A stretch of 64,000 nt of DNA from Ruminococcaceae bacterium UBA1734 (GCA_002315765.1 DCIE01000055.1:1-64000); one strand, 5' to 3'; positions 43,268 to 52,516 are shown, counted from the stretch's first letter. Program-made: numbers and translations. The notes: a model not told the origin generated them from the letters alone.

Positions 43268-45907
43268 ATGAAAAACAGAATTAAATTTTCTCATATAATA
43301 ACCAGCATAGTTTTAGTTGTCAGCATAGTTGTCGGCGTTTTCGGTATGGGCAATATGACAACAACTGCCGATACCCCGGGAATAAAAACTTCCGATTTGG
43401 AAAAAATCGTTCTTGACAAAAAGGTTACAGACTCTGACCCGTCAGACGAAATTTATACCCTTACCATTGACACCTTTGTTACAGGTGATATCGTTGTAAA
43501 GGATACCAAGACGGTTCATCCTGCCGATATAGTAATGGTACTTGATACTTCCGGTTCTATGAGTGATTCTTTAGGTACTTCAACAAGGTTGAAAGAACTT
43601 AAAAGCTCCGCAAAGGCATTTTTAACCAAACTTCAGGCAACCGGTGCCGACCACCGTGTATCCTTGGTTAAGTTTTCTTACAGTAGTTATACTTCGATAA
43701 TTACATCCAGCGTTACCGGAAACGACAGCGGATTTATTTCGGTACACAACAATGCTAAAAAGGGTGTAAACTCAAATCTTACTGACAAAATCGACGATTT
43801 ATATGCTTACGGTTCTACAAGAGCCGATGTAGGTTTTGAAAAGGCTTATAGTTCAATAAACGGCAGAACCACAAAAACCTATAAAAATGAAGATAATGTA
43901 ACCCAAAACCGTCCGGTTGCCGTCGTATTCTTTACCGACGGTTTCCCGACTAACAGCGGTTCCGACGAATCCAACTTTGCTGAGGGTACCGAGCTTGATG
44001 TTGCAAATGCCGCACTTGTTCAAACCGATAAGCTTAAGAATGATTTCAAAGCTACAATTTATACTGTCGGTCTTAGTGCTAATGCAAATATCGGACCTGA
44101 CAAGGATTATAACTTTACTACAAGATATAACAATAAGGGTAAACTTCTTTTAGAAGACGGACCTAAGGCAATGAACGCTTGGATGCATTTCTTATCAAGC
44201 GATTACGGTGATTGCGGCGGAAGTATGTTGACACCGAACAGAACATTAAAAACCAACAACGGTTTCTATAAGTCGGCTTCCGATGCTGCCAGTCTTGCTT
44301 CGGCTTTTGATACAATTTCATCTTCTATTATTTCGGCTGTAACCACAGTTAAGATTACAAAACAAGCCGTAGTTAAGGATATTCTTTCTAACTATTTCGA
44401 GCTTCCCGCCGATGCACAAAATGTTAAGGATATCCACATTTATAAGGTTGCTTGTAACGGATATGATTCAACTAAAAAGAAATATAAATTTGACGAAGCA
44501 AACAGAAAAGATGTCAGCACAACAACATCTCCCGATTACGACTCAAATATAAAGGTTACCATTACCGATGCCGAAATGGAAGGCGGAGTTGTTAAGAAGA
44601 AATCAAACATCTCGGTTTCGGGATTTGACTATGCCGATAACTGCGTTGTCTATGACAGTTCTTCCGGCGCTTGTAGCGGTGCAAAGCTTCAAATTCAGTT
44701 TGATGTTAAGTTGATTGACGGATTTGCCGGTGGTAACAATGTTCCTACCAACTCTCCCGATTCCGGTATTTATCTTGACCCCAACAGCACAGAACCCCTT
44801 AAGGCATATCCAAAGCCTTCGGTAAATGTTCAGGTTATTAAACCGGGCTTTGAGTTTGACCTTGAAGATATTACAATTTATAAGGGTAATACAGTTACAG
44901 CCGACCAATTCCTTACCTTGGGCGATGATGCAAGCGGTATAGAATATGACTATGTAACACGAAATGTTTATTACAAAGAGGGTACCGAATGGGTAAAGGC
45001 TCAGGACGACAAGTTCAGTCCGAAAAAGACTATTACCTATCCTGAAAAGCATATTAAGGTAACATTTGAACCAAAAGATATTCCTTTAAGCGGTACCGGA
45101 AATCCGGATGCTATCGGTACGGTACAAACTACGACCGAAAGTTTGAGCAAAAAGGATTTCACCATTTATGTATTAGAGCCTACCGTTAATGTTAAGCTTA
45201 AGGATATTCAAAGATTTTACGGCACATCCTACACTCTCGGCAGTTTCGAAACTTCCGAAAAGCCAACAGTAACAGTAGATTGGAAAGAGCCGAATAACAA
45301 GAGCAACACTCCTTCAACAAAGACGGGAGTTGTAAAGCCTTTTGACGGCGATGATATTAAACTTGATTATTCTTCCACAGGTTATTCGGGAAAAATAGTC
45401 AAAACCGCTACAACTGTTTCGGTAACACCGAAATTTAATAAGCAGGTTGCATGTTTGGAAATTGCCAGTGGCGATAAGACCTCTGATTTTGCAACAAACA
45501 AATTTACCACAAGTTGCGGTTTCGGTTGCGGAGCCGACAGAACAGACGGAACTTATAAGATTCATCCCAAGACGGGTGCTTTAACGATTTACTCCACCGG
45601 CGGCAACTACGGTGATACACACACCTACAAGATTAATAAGGACGGCACTTATTACACCACCGTGATTTTATCTTCCGGCGGAAGTGCTAAAATTTCCGAG
45701 CTTCCGGCAGGAACCTATACCGTTTCCGAAATTGACGGTTGGTCTTGGAGAGATACCGCAACATTTAAAGATTCAAAATCTTCCGCAACACTTAGTCTTA
45801 CTAATGTTGAAGATGATATTACCGTTATCCACACGGCTGATTCAAATCCGTTACTTGGTTCATTTAGTTCCATAGTATCCAATATATTCGGAAAGACTAA
45901 CCCATAA
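43268..45907 (+). CDS. VWA-domain surface protein, putative fibre tip adhesin
   Basis: An 879-residue exported protein. An N-terminal signal/transmembrane helix (residues 8-32) is followed by a beta-rich segment and a von Willebrand A domain. Its MIDAS motif is D93-T-S-G-S-M-S, with a further metal Asp at D224 (FTDG). Several beta-sandwich regions follow, then a cysteine-bearing segment (TTSCGFGCGADRTDG). A C-terminal Cna-B/SpaA-like domain (ISELPAGTYTVSEIDGWSWRDTA) comes last. VWA plus Cna-B recalls Gram-positive pilus tip adhesins, but there is no LPxTG. ATG 43268 sits 9 bases after AAGGAGG. Confidence 0.85.
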   Translation: MKNRIKFSHIITSIVLVVSIVVGVFGMGNMTTTADTPGIKTSDLEKIVLDKKVTDSDPSDEIYTLTIDTFVTGDIVVKDTKTVHPADIVMVLDTSGSMSDSLGTSTRLKELKSSAKAFLTKLQATGADHRVSLVKFSYSSYTSIITSSVTGNDSGFISVHNNAKKGVNSNLTDKIDDLYAYGSTRADVGFEKAYSSINGRTTKTYKNEDNVTQNRPVAVVFFTDGFPTNSGSDESNFAEGTELDVANAALVQTDKLKNDFKATIYTVGLSANANIGPDKDYNFTTRYNNKGKLLLEDGPKAMNAWMHFLSSDYGDCGGSMLTPNRTLKTNNGFYKSASDAASLASAFDTISSSIISAVTTVKITKQAVVKDILSNYFELPADAQNVKDIHIYKVACNGYDSTKKKYKFDEANRKDVSTTTSPDYDSNIKVTITDAEMEGGVVKKKSNISVSGFDYADNCVVYDSSSGACSGAKLQIQFDVKLIDGFAGGNNVPTNSPDSGIYLDPNSTEPLKAYPKPSVNVQVIKPGFEFDLEDITIYKGNTVTADQFLTLGDDASGIEYDYVTRNVYYKEGTEWVKAQDDKFSPKKTITYPEKHIKVTFEPKDIPLSGTGNPDAIGTVQTTTESLSKKDFTIYVLEPTVNVKLKDIQRFYGTSYTLGSFETSEKPTVTVDWKEPNNKSNTPSTKTGVVKPFDGDDIKLDYSSTGYSGKIVKTATTVSVTPKFNKQVACLEIASGDKTSDFATNKFTTSCGFGCGADRTDGTYKIHPKTGALTIYSTGGNYGDTHTYKINKDGTYYTTVILSSGGSAKISELPAGTYTVSEIDGWSWRDTATFKDSKSSATLSLTNVEDDITVIHTADSNPLLGSFSSIVSNIFGKTNP

Positions 45908-45920
45908 GGAGGAGAAAGCA

Positions 45921-46487
45921 ATGTTAAATAAGTTTGCCGAAATTTGTAAAAGCCGCAAAGTTCTTATTACTATTACAGCAATTGCATTGTTGTTCTCTAT
46001 TATGGGAAGTATGACTTATGCGTATTTAAAGGCCGAGAGTAACAGTGTTAAAAATGGCTTTTCGCCTTATGTTAAAGGCCTTGATATTAAAGAAGATTTT
46101 GACGGAACCGTAAAGAAGAATGTTACCGCAAAAAATGACGGTAACTCTCCGATTTATGTGAGAATTCAACTTGTAAGTTATCGTGTTAATGATGCCGGAA
46201 ACCGCATCGGAGGAACTTCATCGGTTCCTACCTTTACACCCGGCTCCGGTTGGCTAAACCAAGGCGATAATATTTATGTCTACAGTAAGCCGGTTGATGC
46301 CGGTGCAACAGCTCCGTATTTAATCGGTAATTCGGGCATCACTCTTGCTTCGAGTTATTCGGATGCTGACGGCGGTAAACAGGCTATTGATGTAACAGCA
46401 CAATCGGTTGACGCTTCTAACAAGGAAGCCGTTTCCGCAGCTTGGAATGTTAATATTTCCGCTGCCGGTGTTATTACACTTAAATAA
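45921..46487 (+). CDS. TasA-like secreted protein 4
   Basis: A 188-residue protein. The signal SRKVLITITAIALLFSIMGSMTYAYLKAESNSVKNGF is SipW-like. The shared strand motif is VTAKNDGNSPIYVRIQLVSYRV. The preceding Pro-Gly pair seen in the other members is missing. The C-terminus ends WNVNISAAGVITLK without anchor. It is 13 bases after the VWA gene and 14 before the anchored member. Confidence 0.78.
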   Translation: MLNKFAEICKSRKVLITITAIALLFSIMGSMTYAYLKAESNSVKNGFSPYVKGLDIKEDFDGTVKKNVTAKNDGNSPIYVRIQLVSYRVNDAGNRIGGTSSVPTFTPGSGWLNQGDNIYVYSKPVDAGATAPYLIGNSGITLASSYSDADGGKQAIDVTAQSVDASNKEAVSAAWNVNISAAGVITLK

Positions 46488-46501
46488 GGGAGGATGCGAA
46501 T

Positions 46502-47263
46502 ATGAAAAAACTATTTAAAACAAGTATAGCACTTCTCCTTTGCATATCATTTATGTTGACTCTTTGCGTATCGGCTTTTGCATCGACTGTTTCTTATGAC
46601 GATGTAACCGAAAAGTTTGTTTTCAAATCAGACAGCAAGGAAAACCCCACCGACTTGTTTGAAAACTTCAAGGATGCTATGCCCGGCGATAAACTTACAC
46701 AGGAAATCGTTCTTACCAATGTGGAAAAGAACCGTATGAGTGTTAAGTTCTTCCTTAAATCTAAGGGTGCCGACAAGGCTTCTGAAGAATTGCTTTCAAA
46801 ACTCACCCTTTCTATTAAGGTTGACGGCGAGAAGACACCTTTCTTCAATGCTCCGGCAAATGAAGCATCAAGTCTTGCGGATTGGGTAGAGCTTGGTACT
46901 CTTCATCAGGGTGGCACGGTTAAATTAATTGCTACATTACAAATCCCTACTGATATAGACGATAAGTTTTACGGCGCAAAGGGCGAAATTGATTGGGTGT
47001 TTAAATCCGAAGAGCAACCCATTGATACTGCCCACGAAGACAGATGTCCTTACTGTAACGGTGAATGGACAAGAAAGCTCGTTAAAGGCGAGGACGGAAA
47101 GTATTATTACTATTATGAGTGCTTGAATTCTCATACAACTCCTCCGGTACCTGTAAACGGCGAAAACTTCAATATCTATCTTTGGGGTGGCTTGGCAGTT
47201 CTTTCCGGTCTTACAGTGGCAGGAATTGTAATTGCGAAAAAGCGCAAAAAAATCAGCGAATAA
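46502..47263 (+). CDS. Membrane-anchored TasA-domain-like protein with Cys knuckle
   Basis: A 253-residue protein. A conventional signal peptide (residues 1-28, cleavage after AFA) is followed by a domain with the operon's motif (AMPGDKLTQEIVLTNVEKNRMSVKFFLKS). Then comes a CPYCNGEW...YECLNSH segment, able to hold a metal or disulfides. A C-terminal transmembrane helix (IYLWGGLAVLSGLTVAGIVIA) precedes a Lys-rich stop-transfer tail (KKRKKISE). It resembles a sortase substrate without LPxTG. It may be the membrane base of the fibre, comparable in role to TapA; that is inference. It is the last gene of the operon. Confidence 0.8.
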   Translation: MKKLFKTSIALLLCISFMLTLCVSAFASTVSYDDVTEKFVFKSDSKENPTDLFENFKDAMPGDKLTQEIVLTNVEKNRMSVKFFLKSKGADKASEELLSKLTLSIKVDGEKTPFFNAPANEASSLADWVELGTLHQGGTVKLIATLQIPTDIDDKFYGAKGEIDWVFKSEEQPIDTAHEDRCPYCNGEWTRKLVKGEDGKYYYYYECLNSHTTPPVPVNGENFNIYLWGGLAVLSGLTVAGIVIAKKRKKISE

Positions 47264-47268
47264 TTATT

Positions 47269-47297
47269 AAGGAACGGTAAAATGCCGTTCCTTTTTA
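47269..47297 (+). terminator. Terminator of the TasA-like operon
   Basis: AAGGAACGG (47269-47277) pairs with CCGTTCCTT (47285-47293), followed by TTT. Confidence 0.85.
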
Positions 47298-47333
47298 ATA
47301 TTGCAGGTAATATTACCCAACAAAAAATAAAAG

Positions 47334-47362
47334 TTGACTTTTTATTGTTAAGGGGTTATAAT
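47334..47362 (+). promoter_or_regulatory. Promoter of the asnS-asnA operon
   Basis: TTGACT (47334-47339) and TATAAT (47357-47362) are 17 bases apart, just ahead of the Asn T-box. Confidence 0.75.
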
Positions 47363-47368
47363 AATCAC

Positions 47369-47645
47369 ATAAATTAAAGACTTTGAGAAAGAAAAGTACC
47401 GATTTTACGGTTTTCAGAGAGTCGCCGAGGGTGAAAAGGCGATAATACGAATTTCGGGAAGAACACTTTTTAGTCGCAATCTGAAAGCTTTTTGTCAGTA
47501 GGTGAGCCGGTAACGGACCGTTATATTCGTAAGCAGTATTTGCTGTGAGTTGACCGCTTTTGCGGTAAATCGGGTGGCACCGCGGATTGTATTTAATGCG
47601 TCTATTCGTCCTGATATTTCGGGAGAATAGGCGCTTATTATTTTT
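47369..47645 (+). ncRNA. T-box leader, asparagine specifier (AAC)
   Basis: Landmarks are AGAGAG (47416-47421), the conserved GGGTGGCACCGCGG (47572-47585) and a terminator stem GCGTCTATTC/GAATAGGCGC followed by a T-run near 47640. The specifier loop is GAA-G-AAC-A-CTTTTT with AAC at 47462-47464, and the 5' AAAAG pairs with CTTTT. AAC matches the asparaginyl-tRNA synthetase and asparagine synthetase genes it controls. Confidence 0.93.
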
Positions 47646-47662
47646 TTACGGAGTTGATTTTT

Positions 47663-49039
47663 ATGAAGCACATCGACATTTTTGAAATTGAAACAAATAA
47701 GGATTATGTTGGTAAATCGGTTAAGGTTTGCGGCTGGGTTAGAACATCAAGAGATTCCAAAAATATGGCTTTTATTGAACTTAATGACGGTACTACACTT
47801 AAGCATTTACAAATTGTAATAGACAAAGAAAAAATAAACGATGTTTCGGAGTTTATGAAGCTCGGAACTTCCCTATGTGTTGAGGGTGAGGTCGTTGAGT
47901 CGGTTGTTGCAAAGGACAGCGTTGAGATTAATGCCGATAATATAAATGTACTCGGCACCTGTCCTGCCGAATATCCTTTGCAAAAAAAGCGTCATACACT
48001 TGAGTATCTTCGTACAATTCCGGCGCTTAGGGTAAGAACAAATACCTTTAATGCGGTTTTTCGGGTTCGTTCGGTTGTTTCGGCTTGTATTCACGAGTTT
48101 TTTCAAAACAATCATTACACATATATTCATACACCTCTTATTACCGCCAGTGATTGTGAGGGCGCAGGAGAAATGTTCCGTGTAACAACGGTAGGCGTTG
48201 AGGACGGATTTAAAACTCAGGATGAGGCTGATGCCGCTGACTTCTTCGGTCGCCGTGCAGCTCTCAGTGTTTCGGGACAACTTGAGGGTGAAGTTGCCGC
48301 AATGGCACTTGGAAAAATTTATACATTCGGACCGTCTTTCCGTGCCGAAAAAAGTAATACTCCCCGTCATGTTGCAGAATTTTGGCATGTTGAGCCGGAG
48401 GTTGCTTTTGCTGAGTTGCCCGATATTATCGAAATTGCCGAGGGACTAATTAAACATATAATAAATACCGTTTTGGAAAAATGCCAAGAAGAACTTAAAT
48501 TCTTTGATGCGCATTTTGAAAAGGGACTAATAGAAAAACTAAATAATGTGGTAGCTAATGATTTTGCCGTTATGACCTATACCGAGGCAATCCAAAAGCT
48601 CAAGGAAAGCGGAGAAGAATTTAAGTATCCGGTTGAATGGGGACTTGACCTTATGACCGAGCACGAGAGATATATTTCGGAAGTTATTTGTAAGCGTCCG
48701 GTATTCTTAACCGACTATCCAAAGGACATAAAATCCTTCTATATGAAGCAAAACCCTGACGGCAAGACAGTTGCCGCAACGGATTTATTGGTTCCCGGTG
48801 TGGGTGAAATCATAGGTTGCAGTGAGAGAGAGGCTGACCTTGATAAGCTTCTTGAAGCAATGAAAATAAGAAATATGAACCTTGAGGATTACGAGGATTA
48901 TATTTCACTTAGGCGTTTCGGTTCGGTTCCCCACAGTGGCTTTGGACTGGGACTTGAAAGAATTATTATGTATGTTACGGGAGTACAAAACATTCGCGAT
49001 GTAATTTTGTACCCCAGAACTGTGGGAAATATATCATAA
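47663..49039 (+). CDS. asnS: Asparagine--tRNA ligase
   Basis: A 458-residue class IIb synthetase. An OB-fold anticodon domain (VKVCGWVRTSRDSKNMAFIELNDGT) is followed by the catalytic core with motif 2 (FGPSFRAEKSNTPRHVAEFWHVEPE) and motif 3 (GFGLGLERIIMYVTG). The Asn rather than Asp identity is supported by the core sequence and the AAC T-box. ATG 47663 has GGAG 9 bases upstream. Confidence 0.95.
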   Translation: MKHIDIFEIETNKDYVGKSVKVCGWVRTSRDSKNMAFIELNDGTTLKHLQIVIDKEKINDVSEFMKLGTSLCVEGEVVESVVAKDSVEINADNINVLGTCPAEYPLQKKRHTLEYLRTIPALRVRTNTFNAVFRVRSVVSACIHEFFQNNHYTYIHTPLITASDCEGAGEMFRVTTVGVEDGFKTQDEADAADFFGRRAALSVSGQLEGEVAAMALGKIYTFGPSFRAEKSNTPRHVAEFWHVEPEVAFAELPDIIEIAEGLIKHIINTVLEKCQEELKFFDAHFEKGLIEKLNNVVANDFAVMTYTEAIQKLKESGEEFKYPVEWGLDLMTEHERYISEVICKRPVFLTDYPKDIKSFYMKQNPDGKTVAATDLLVPGVGEIIGCSEREADLDKLLEAMKIRNMNLEDYEDYISLRRFGSVPHSGFGLGLERIIMYVTGVQNIRDVILYPRTVGNIS

Positions 49040-49052
49040 GGAATGATTATTA

Positions 49053-50042
49053 ATGCAAGAATATAAATCAAAATTAGGCGTATTGGAAACACAAAAAGCA
49101 ATCAGGTCTTTGCGACATAGATTTGAAGAAAATCTTTGTGATGCATTAAATTTAACCCGTGCATCGGCACCTCTTTTTGTAAAAAGGGGCAGCGGACTAA
49201 ACGATGACCTGAACGGAGTTGAACGGCCTGTTGCCTTCGATATATTGGAAACAGGCGAAGAAGTTGAGGTTGTTCACAGCCTTGCAAAGTGGAAAAGAAT
49301 GGCACTTGCAAAATACGGATTTCCGGTTCACACGGGACTTTATACCGATATGAACGCAATTCGCCGTGATGAAACCTGCGACCAAATTCACTCTCTTTAT
49401 GTTGACCAGTGGGATTGGGAAAAGGTTATTACCGCCGAAGATAGAAATGTAGAATATCTTAAGGATACGGTTAAGCGAATTTATGCCGCAGTTGTGGCAA
49501 CAGCCGACAGTATCGAGAGAAAGTATATGGAACTGCCAAACTATCTTCCGAGAGAAATTAAGTTTATTACTACCTATGAGCTTGAAGAAAAGTATCCCGA
49601 CCTTACACCAAAGGAAAGAGAGGATAAAATCGCCGCAGAATTAGGAGCTGTATTTTTAATGCAAATCGGCGGAAGACTTAAAAACGGCGAAAAGCACGAC
49701 GGCAGAGCTCCCGATTACGATGATTGGACCTTAAACGGAGATATTATTGTTTACAACAGGATAATTGATAGGGCATTTGAAATTTCTTCTATGGGTATCC
49801 GTGTTGACAAAGAGGCGCTTTTAAAGCAGTTAAAGGCTGAAAATGCAACCGATAGATTGGAGTTGCCCTTCCATAAGGCTTTAATGGAGGATAAACTGCC
49901 TCTTACAATCGGCGGCGGAATAGGACAGTCAAGGCTTTGTATGTTACTTCTTCAAAAAGCACATATAGGCGAAGTTCATTCTTCCGTTTGGCCGCAAAAG
50001 GAAATAGATTTCTGTAAGGAAATCGGCGCAACATTGCTTTAA
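49053..50042 (+). CDS. asnA: Aspartate--ammonia ligase AsnA
   Basis: A 329-residue ammonia-dependent asparagine synthetase of the class II synthetase fold. LFVKRGSGLNDDLNGVERPV, HSLAKWKRMAL, DMNAIRRDE and LTIGGGIGQSRLCMLLL are the conserved blocks. It sits 13 bases after asnS and is governed by the same T-box, so asparagine is made when tRNA-Asn is uncharged. Confidence 0.96.
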   Translation: MQEYKSKLGVLETQKAIRSLRHRFEENLCDALNLTRASAPLFVKRGSGLNDDLNGVERPVAFDILETGEEVEVVHSLAKWKRMALAKYGFPVHTGLYTDMNAIRRDETCDQIHSLYVDQWDWEKVITAEDRNVEYLKDTVKRIYAAVVATADSIERKYMELPNYLPREIKFITTYELEEKYPDLTPKEREDKIAAELGAVFLMQIGGRLKNGEKHDGRAPDYDDWTLNGDIIVYNRIIDRAFEISSMGIRVDKEALLKQLKAENATDRLELPFHKALMEDKLPLTIGGGIGQSRLCMLLLQKAHIGEVHSSVWPQKEIDFCKEIGATLL

Positions 50043-50058
50043 TGTATAACTAATTACC

Positions 50059-50085
50059 AAAACACTCACTTCGGTGGGTGTTTTC
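50059..50085 (+). terminator. Terminator of asnS-asnA
   Basis: AAAACACTCAC and GTGGGTGTTTT form a hairpin with a TTCG loop, followed by CTTTT. Confidence 0.85.
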
Positions 50086-50138
50086 TTTTACCCTTAATAA
50101 TTTGGAAAAAAAGGGCAACAATACTTTTGGTGATGGAT

Positions 50139-51611
50139 ATGAACGATTATAACGGGCTATTGATAAGCGGTGATTTTGAAACCGATATGGAGAGATTTAC
50201 AAAAATTTTCAAAAAAGATGATATGCTTAGAAAAAGGGTTGTGAACTTAGGGGACAGTAATGTCAAAATCGGATTCATATTCTTCGACGGCATGGTGGAG
50301 AACAGTAATATTGACGATTCTCTTATAAGACCGTGTATTAAGGCAAAAGATGTACCGAATAATGCGGATATTGATTATGTCTTAAAGAATGTATTATACT
50401 CAAGTGAGATTTCAAAAACCAATAAGGTTTCCGAGCTTTTAACAGCGGTTTTGAACGGAGACACAGCGGTAATTCTTGATAACAGCATTTATGCTCTTAG
50501 TGTGGATACAAAGGGTTGGAGAACAAGGGGGATTGATGAGCCCTCAGATGAAAGGGTGCTTCAAGGTCCGAGAGAAGGCTTTGACGAGGCGGCTATTCCC
50601 AACCTTGCTATGATTAGACGAAAGCTTCAAACACCTGACCTTTGTATCGAAAGCCAAAAGGTGGGGAAAAGAACAAAAACCGCAGTATATATTTGTTATT
50701 TGGGCGAGGTTGTAAATAAGGATTGCTTAAATGAAATAAAAAAGAGAATAAGCAAAATTGATATTGACGGAATTCTTGACAGCAACTATATTGCCGAATA
50801 TATAAGGGAAGGGCGATTTTCCTTGTTTAAAACCAACGGAACCACCGAACGCCCTGATATTGTAGCGGCAAGACTTTTGGAAGGTAGAGTGGCGGTGGTG
50901 GTTGACGGTACCCCGGTTGTTCTTACTTTTCCTTATCTTTTTTGCGAAAATTTTCAAACCGACGAGGATTATTATCTAAACTATTATGTGGGCAGTGTCG
51001 GAAGAATTTTAAGGTATTTCTGCTTTTTTGCCGGTATTAGTATTCCTGCGATTTTTATTGCCCTTACTACATTTCATTTTCAGCTTCTCCCAACGCAATT
51101 TATGATAACCATTTCCGAGCTTAGAAGCGGAGTGCCTTTTTCATCGGTTGCAGAATGCTTAGTGCTGATTTTTGTTTTTGAAATTCTCAGGGAAACAGGG
51201 CTCAGGACACCCCAAAGTTTAGGTCCGGCACTTAGCATTGTCGGAGGCCTTGTAATAGGTGATGCTGCAGTAACGGCAAGAATAGTCAGCGCACCTATGC
51301 TGATAGCAGTATCATTTTCAGGCGTTGCCGGACTTATGATACCAAGGCTTAAGGGCGCAGTTTTTTATTTCAGGATTTTCTTTGTTTTGGCAGCATCTAT
51401 TATGGGGCTTTACGGGTATATGGTTGCCATAACCCTTTCGGCACTTGTTGTGATGAACACCAAAACCTTTGGGGGTGATTACACATTTTCACTTAAAAAT
51501 CCCACATTTGCCCGTATGAAAGATGTGTTTATAAGGGCTCCTTGGTTTAAAATGCGAACCCGTCCGCATATTAGCAAAAACAGAATAAGAAGTAGGAATG
51601 ATAAATGGTAA
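50139..51611 (+). CDS. gerA: Spore germination receptor A subunit (GerA family)
   Basis: About 491 residues. A soluble N-terminal GerA domain of about 280 residues (VVNLGDSNVKIGFIFFDGMV, GDTAVILDNS, EAAIPNLAMIRRKLQTPDL) is followed by five or six transmembrane helices in GRILRYFCFF...ETGLRTPQSLGPALSIVGGLVIGDAAV. GerA subunits form nutrient-gated channels in the spore inner membrane with B and C subunits. Start codons crowd here (50127, 50130, 50133, 50139). ATG 50139 leaves GGTG at a workable distance but is not certain. Confidence 0.9.
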   Translation: MNDYNGLLISGDFETDMERFTKIFKKDDMLRKRVVNLGDSNVKIGFIFFDGMVENSNIDDSLIRPCIKAKDVPNNADIDYVLKNVLYSSEISKTNKVSELLTAVLNGDTAVILDNSIYALSVDTKGWRTRGIDEPSDERVLQGPREGFDEAAIPNLAMIRRKLQTPDLCIESQKVGKRTKTAVYICYLGEVVNKDCLNEIKKRISKIDIDGILDSNYIAEYIREGRFSLFKTNGTTERPDIVAARLLEGRVAVVVDGTPVVLTFPYLFCENFQTDEDYYLNYYVGSVGRILRYFCFFAGISIPAIFIALTTFHFQLLPTQFMITISELRSGVPFSSVAECLVLIFVFEILRETGLRTPQSLGPALSIVGGLVIGDAAVTARIVSAPMLIAVSFSGVAGLMIPRLKGAVFYFRIFFVLAASIMGLYGYMVAITLSALVVMNTKTFGGDYTFSLKNPTFARMKDVFIRAPWFKMRTRPHISKNRIRSRNDKW

Positions 51612-52516
51612 AAAAAGTATGGTTTGCGGTTATCGGCTTATGTATTATGGTGTCATTTTGCGGTTGTAAGGGATACCGTGAAACAGAAAACGGATATATA
51701 GTAACGGCGCTGGGGTTTGATAAAGGAAAAAAAGACGAGTTTTCAATATCGGTTGAGGTTGTTTCGGCAGGTGGCGGCGAAACGACCAATTCACCATCCT
51801 CTGAAATTCTTGTGGGTGGTGGCAAATCCCCGGGAAATGCGGTGTTCACCCTTAATGACGAGCTTTCAAAAACCCTTATTTTCGACCACTGTGCCGTTGT
51901 GATTTTAGGAGAAGAACTAACAAAAGGTCAAACAGAAGAAATTTTTAAATATTTGGATGTTTTAAAGGAACTTAATCTCGGGGTTTTCCTGACTACAACA
52001 AAAAATTCCAAGGAACTTCTGACAAAATCAAAGTCTGTTTCGGTAGCAAGAGGTTTTGATATCGCCGGGAATATTAAGGAAAGCGCTACCGAAGCAGGTA
52101 TTAATTATCATAATAAATTTTATGAAATTAATAAAGCCTATAAAAACGGCGAACTGTATTCAATGCCGAATTTAGAAGTTGACAATAAAAAAATTGTAAT
52201 ATCGGGGGAGTCTGTCGTAAAAAAAGAAAAAAATATTGCAAAATTGTCATCGGAAGAAAGTTTGGTTTATTCTGTGTTGCGTAACGGCAATTCCGGCGGA
52301 AGGATTTATCTTGCCGAGGATTATGCCGAGATTGACCGCATTAACTCCAATGTTTCAAAGGACGGTAAAACTACCTTTGAATTTTACTATAACAAACACA
52401 GCAAAGGGTTTTCTAATACCTTTAAAAAAGAGGCGGTTGCTTTTTTAAAAAAATACGGAAAAACCCTTGACCTTAATATGGAAATAGAGGAAATAAAGGA
52501 AAGAGAGGGCGTTTAA
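51605..52516 (+). CDS. gerC: Spore germination lipoprotein C subunit
   Basis: A 303-residue Ger(x)C lipoprotein. The signal sequence ends in a lipobox-like SFCGC, with acylation most likely at the second Cys. ENGYIVTALGFDKGKKDEFSISVEVV and the HCAVVILGEEL segment match domain 1 of the family. At about 300 residues it is shorter than Bacillus GerAC (about 370). It overlaps gerA by 7 bases and ends on the gerB start. Confidence 0.87.
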   Translation: MVKKVWFAVIGLCIMVSFCGCKGYRETENGYIVTALGFDKGKKDEFSISVEVVSAGGGETTNSPSSEILVGGGKSPGNAVFTLNDELSKTLIFDHCAVVILGEELTKGQTEEIFKYLDVLKELNLGVFLTTTKNSKELLTKSKSVSVARGFDIAGNIKESATEAGINYHNKFYEINKAYKNGELYSMPNLEVDNKKIVISGESVVKKEKNIAKLSSEESLVYSVLRNGNSGGRIYLAEDYAEIDRINSNVSKDGKTTFEFYYNKHSKGFSNTFKKEAVAFLKKYGKTLDLNMEIEEIKEREGV

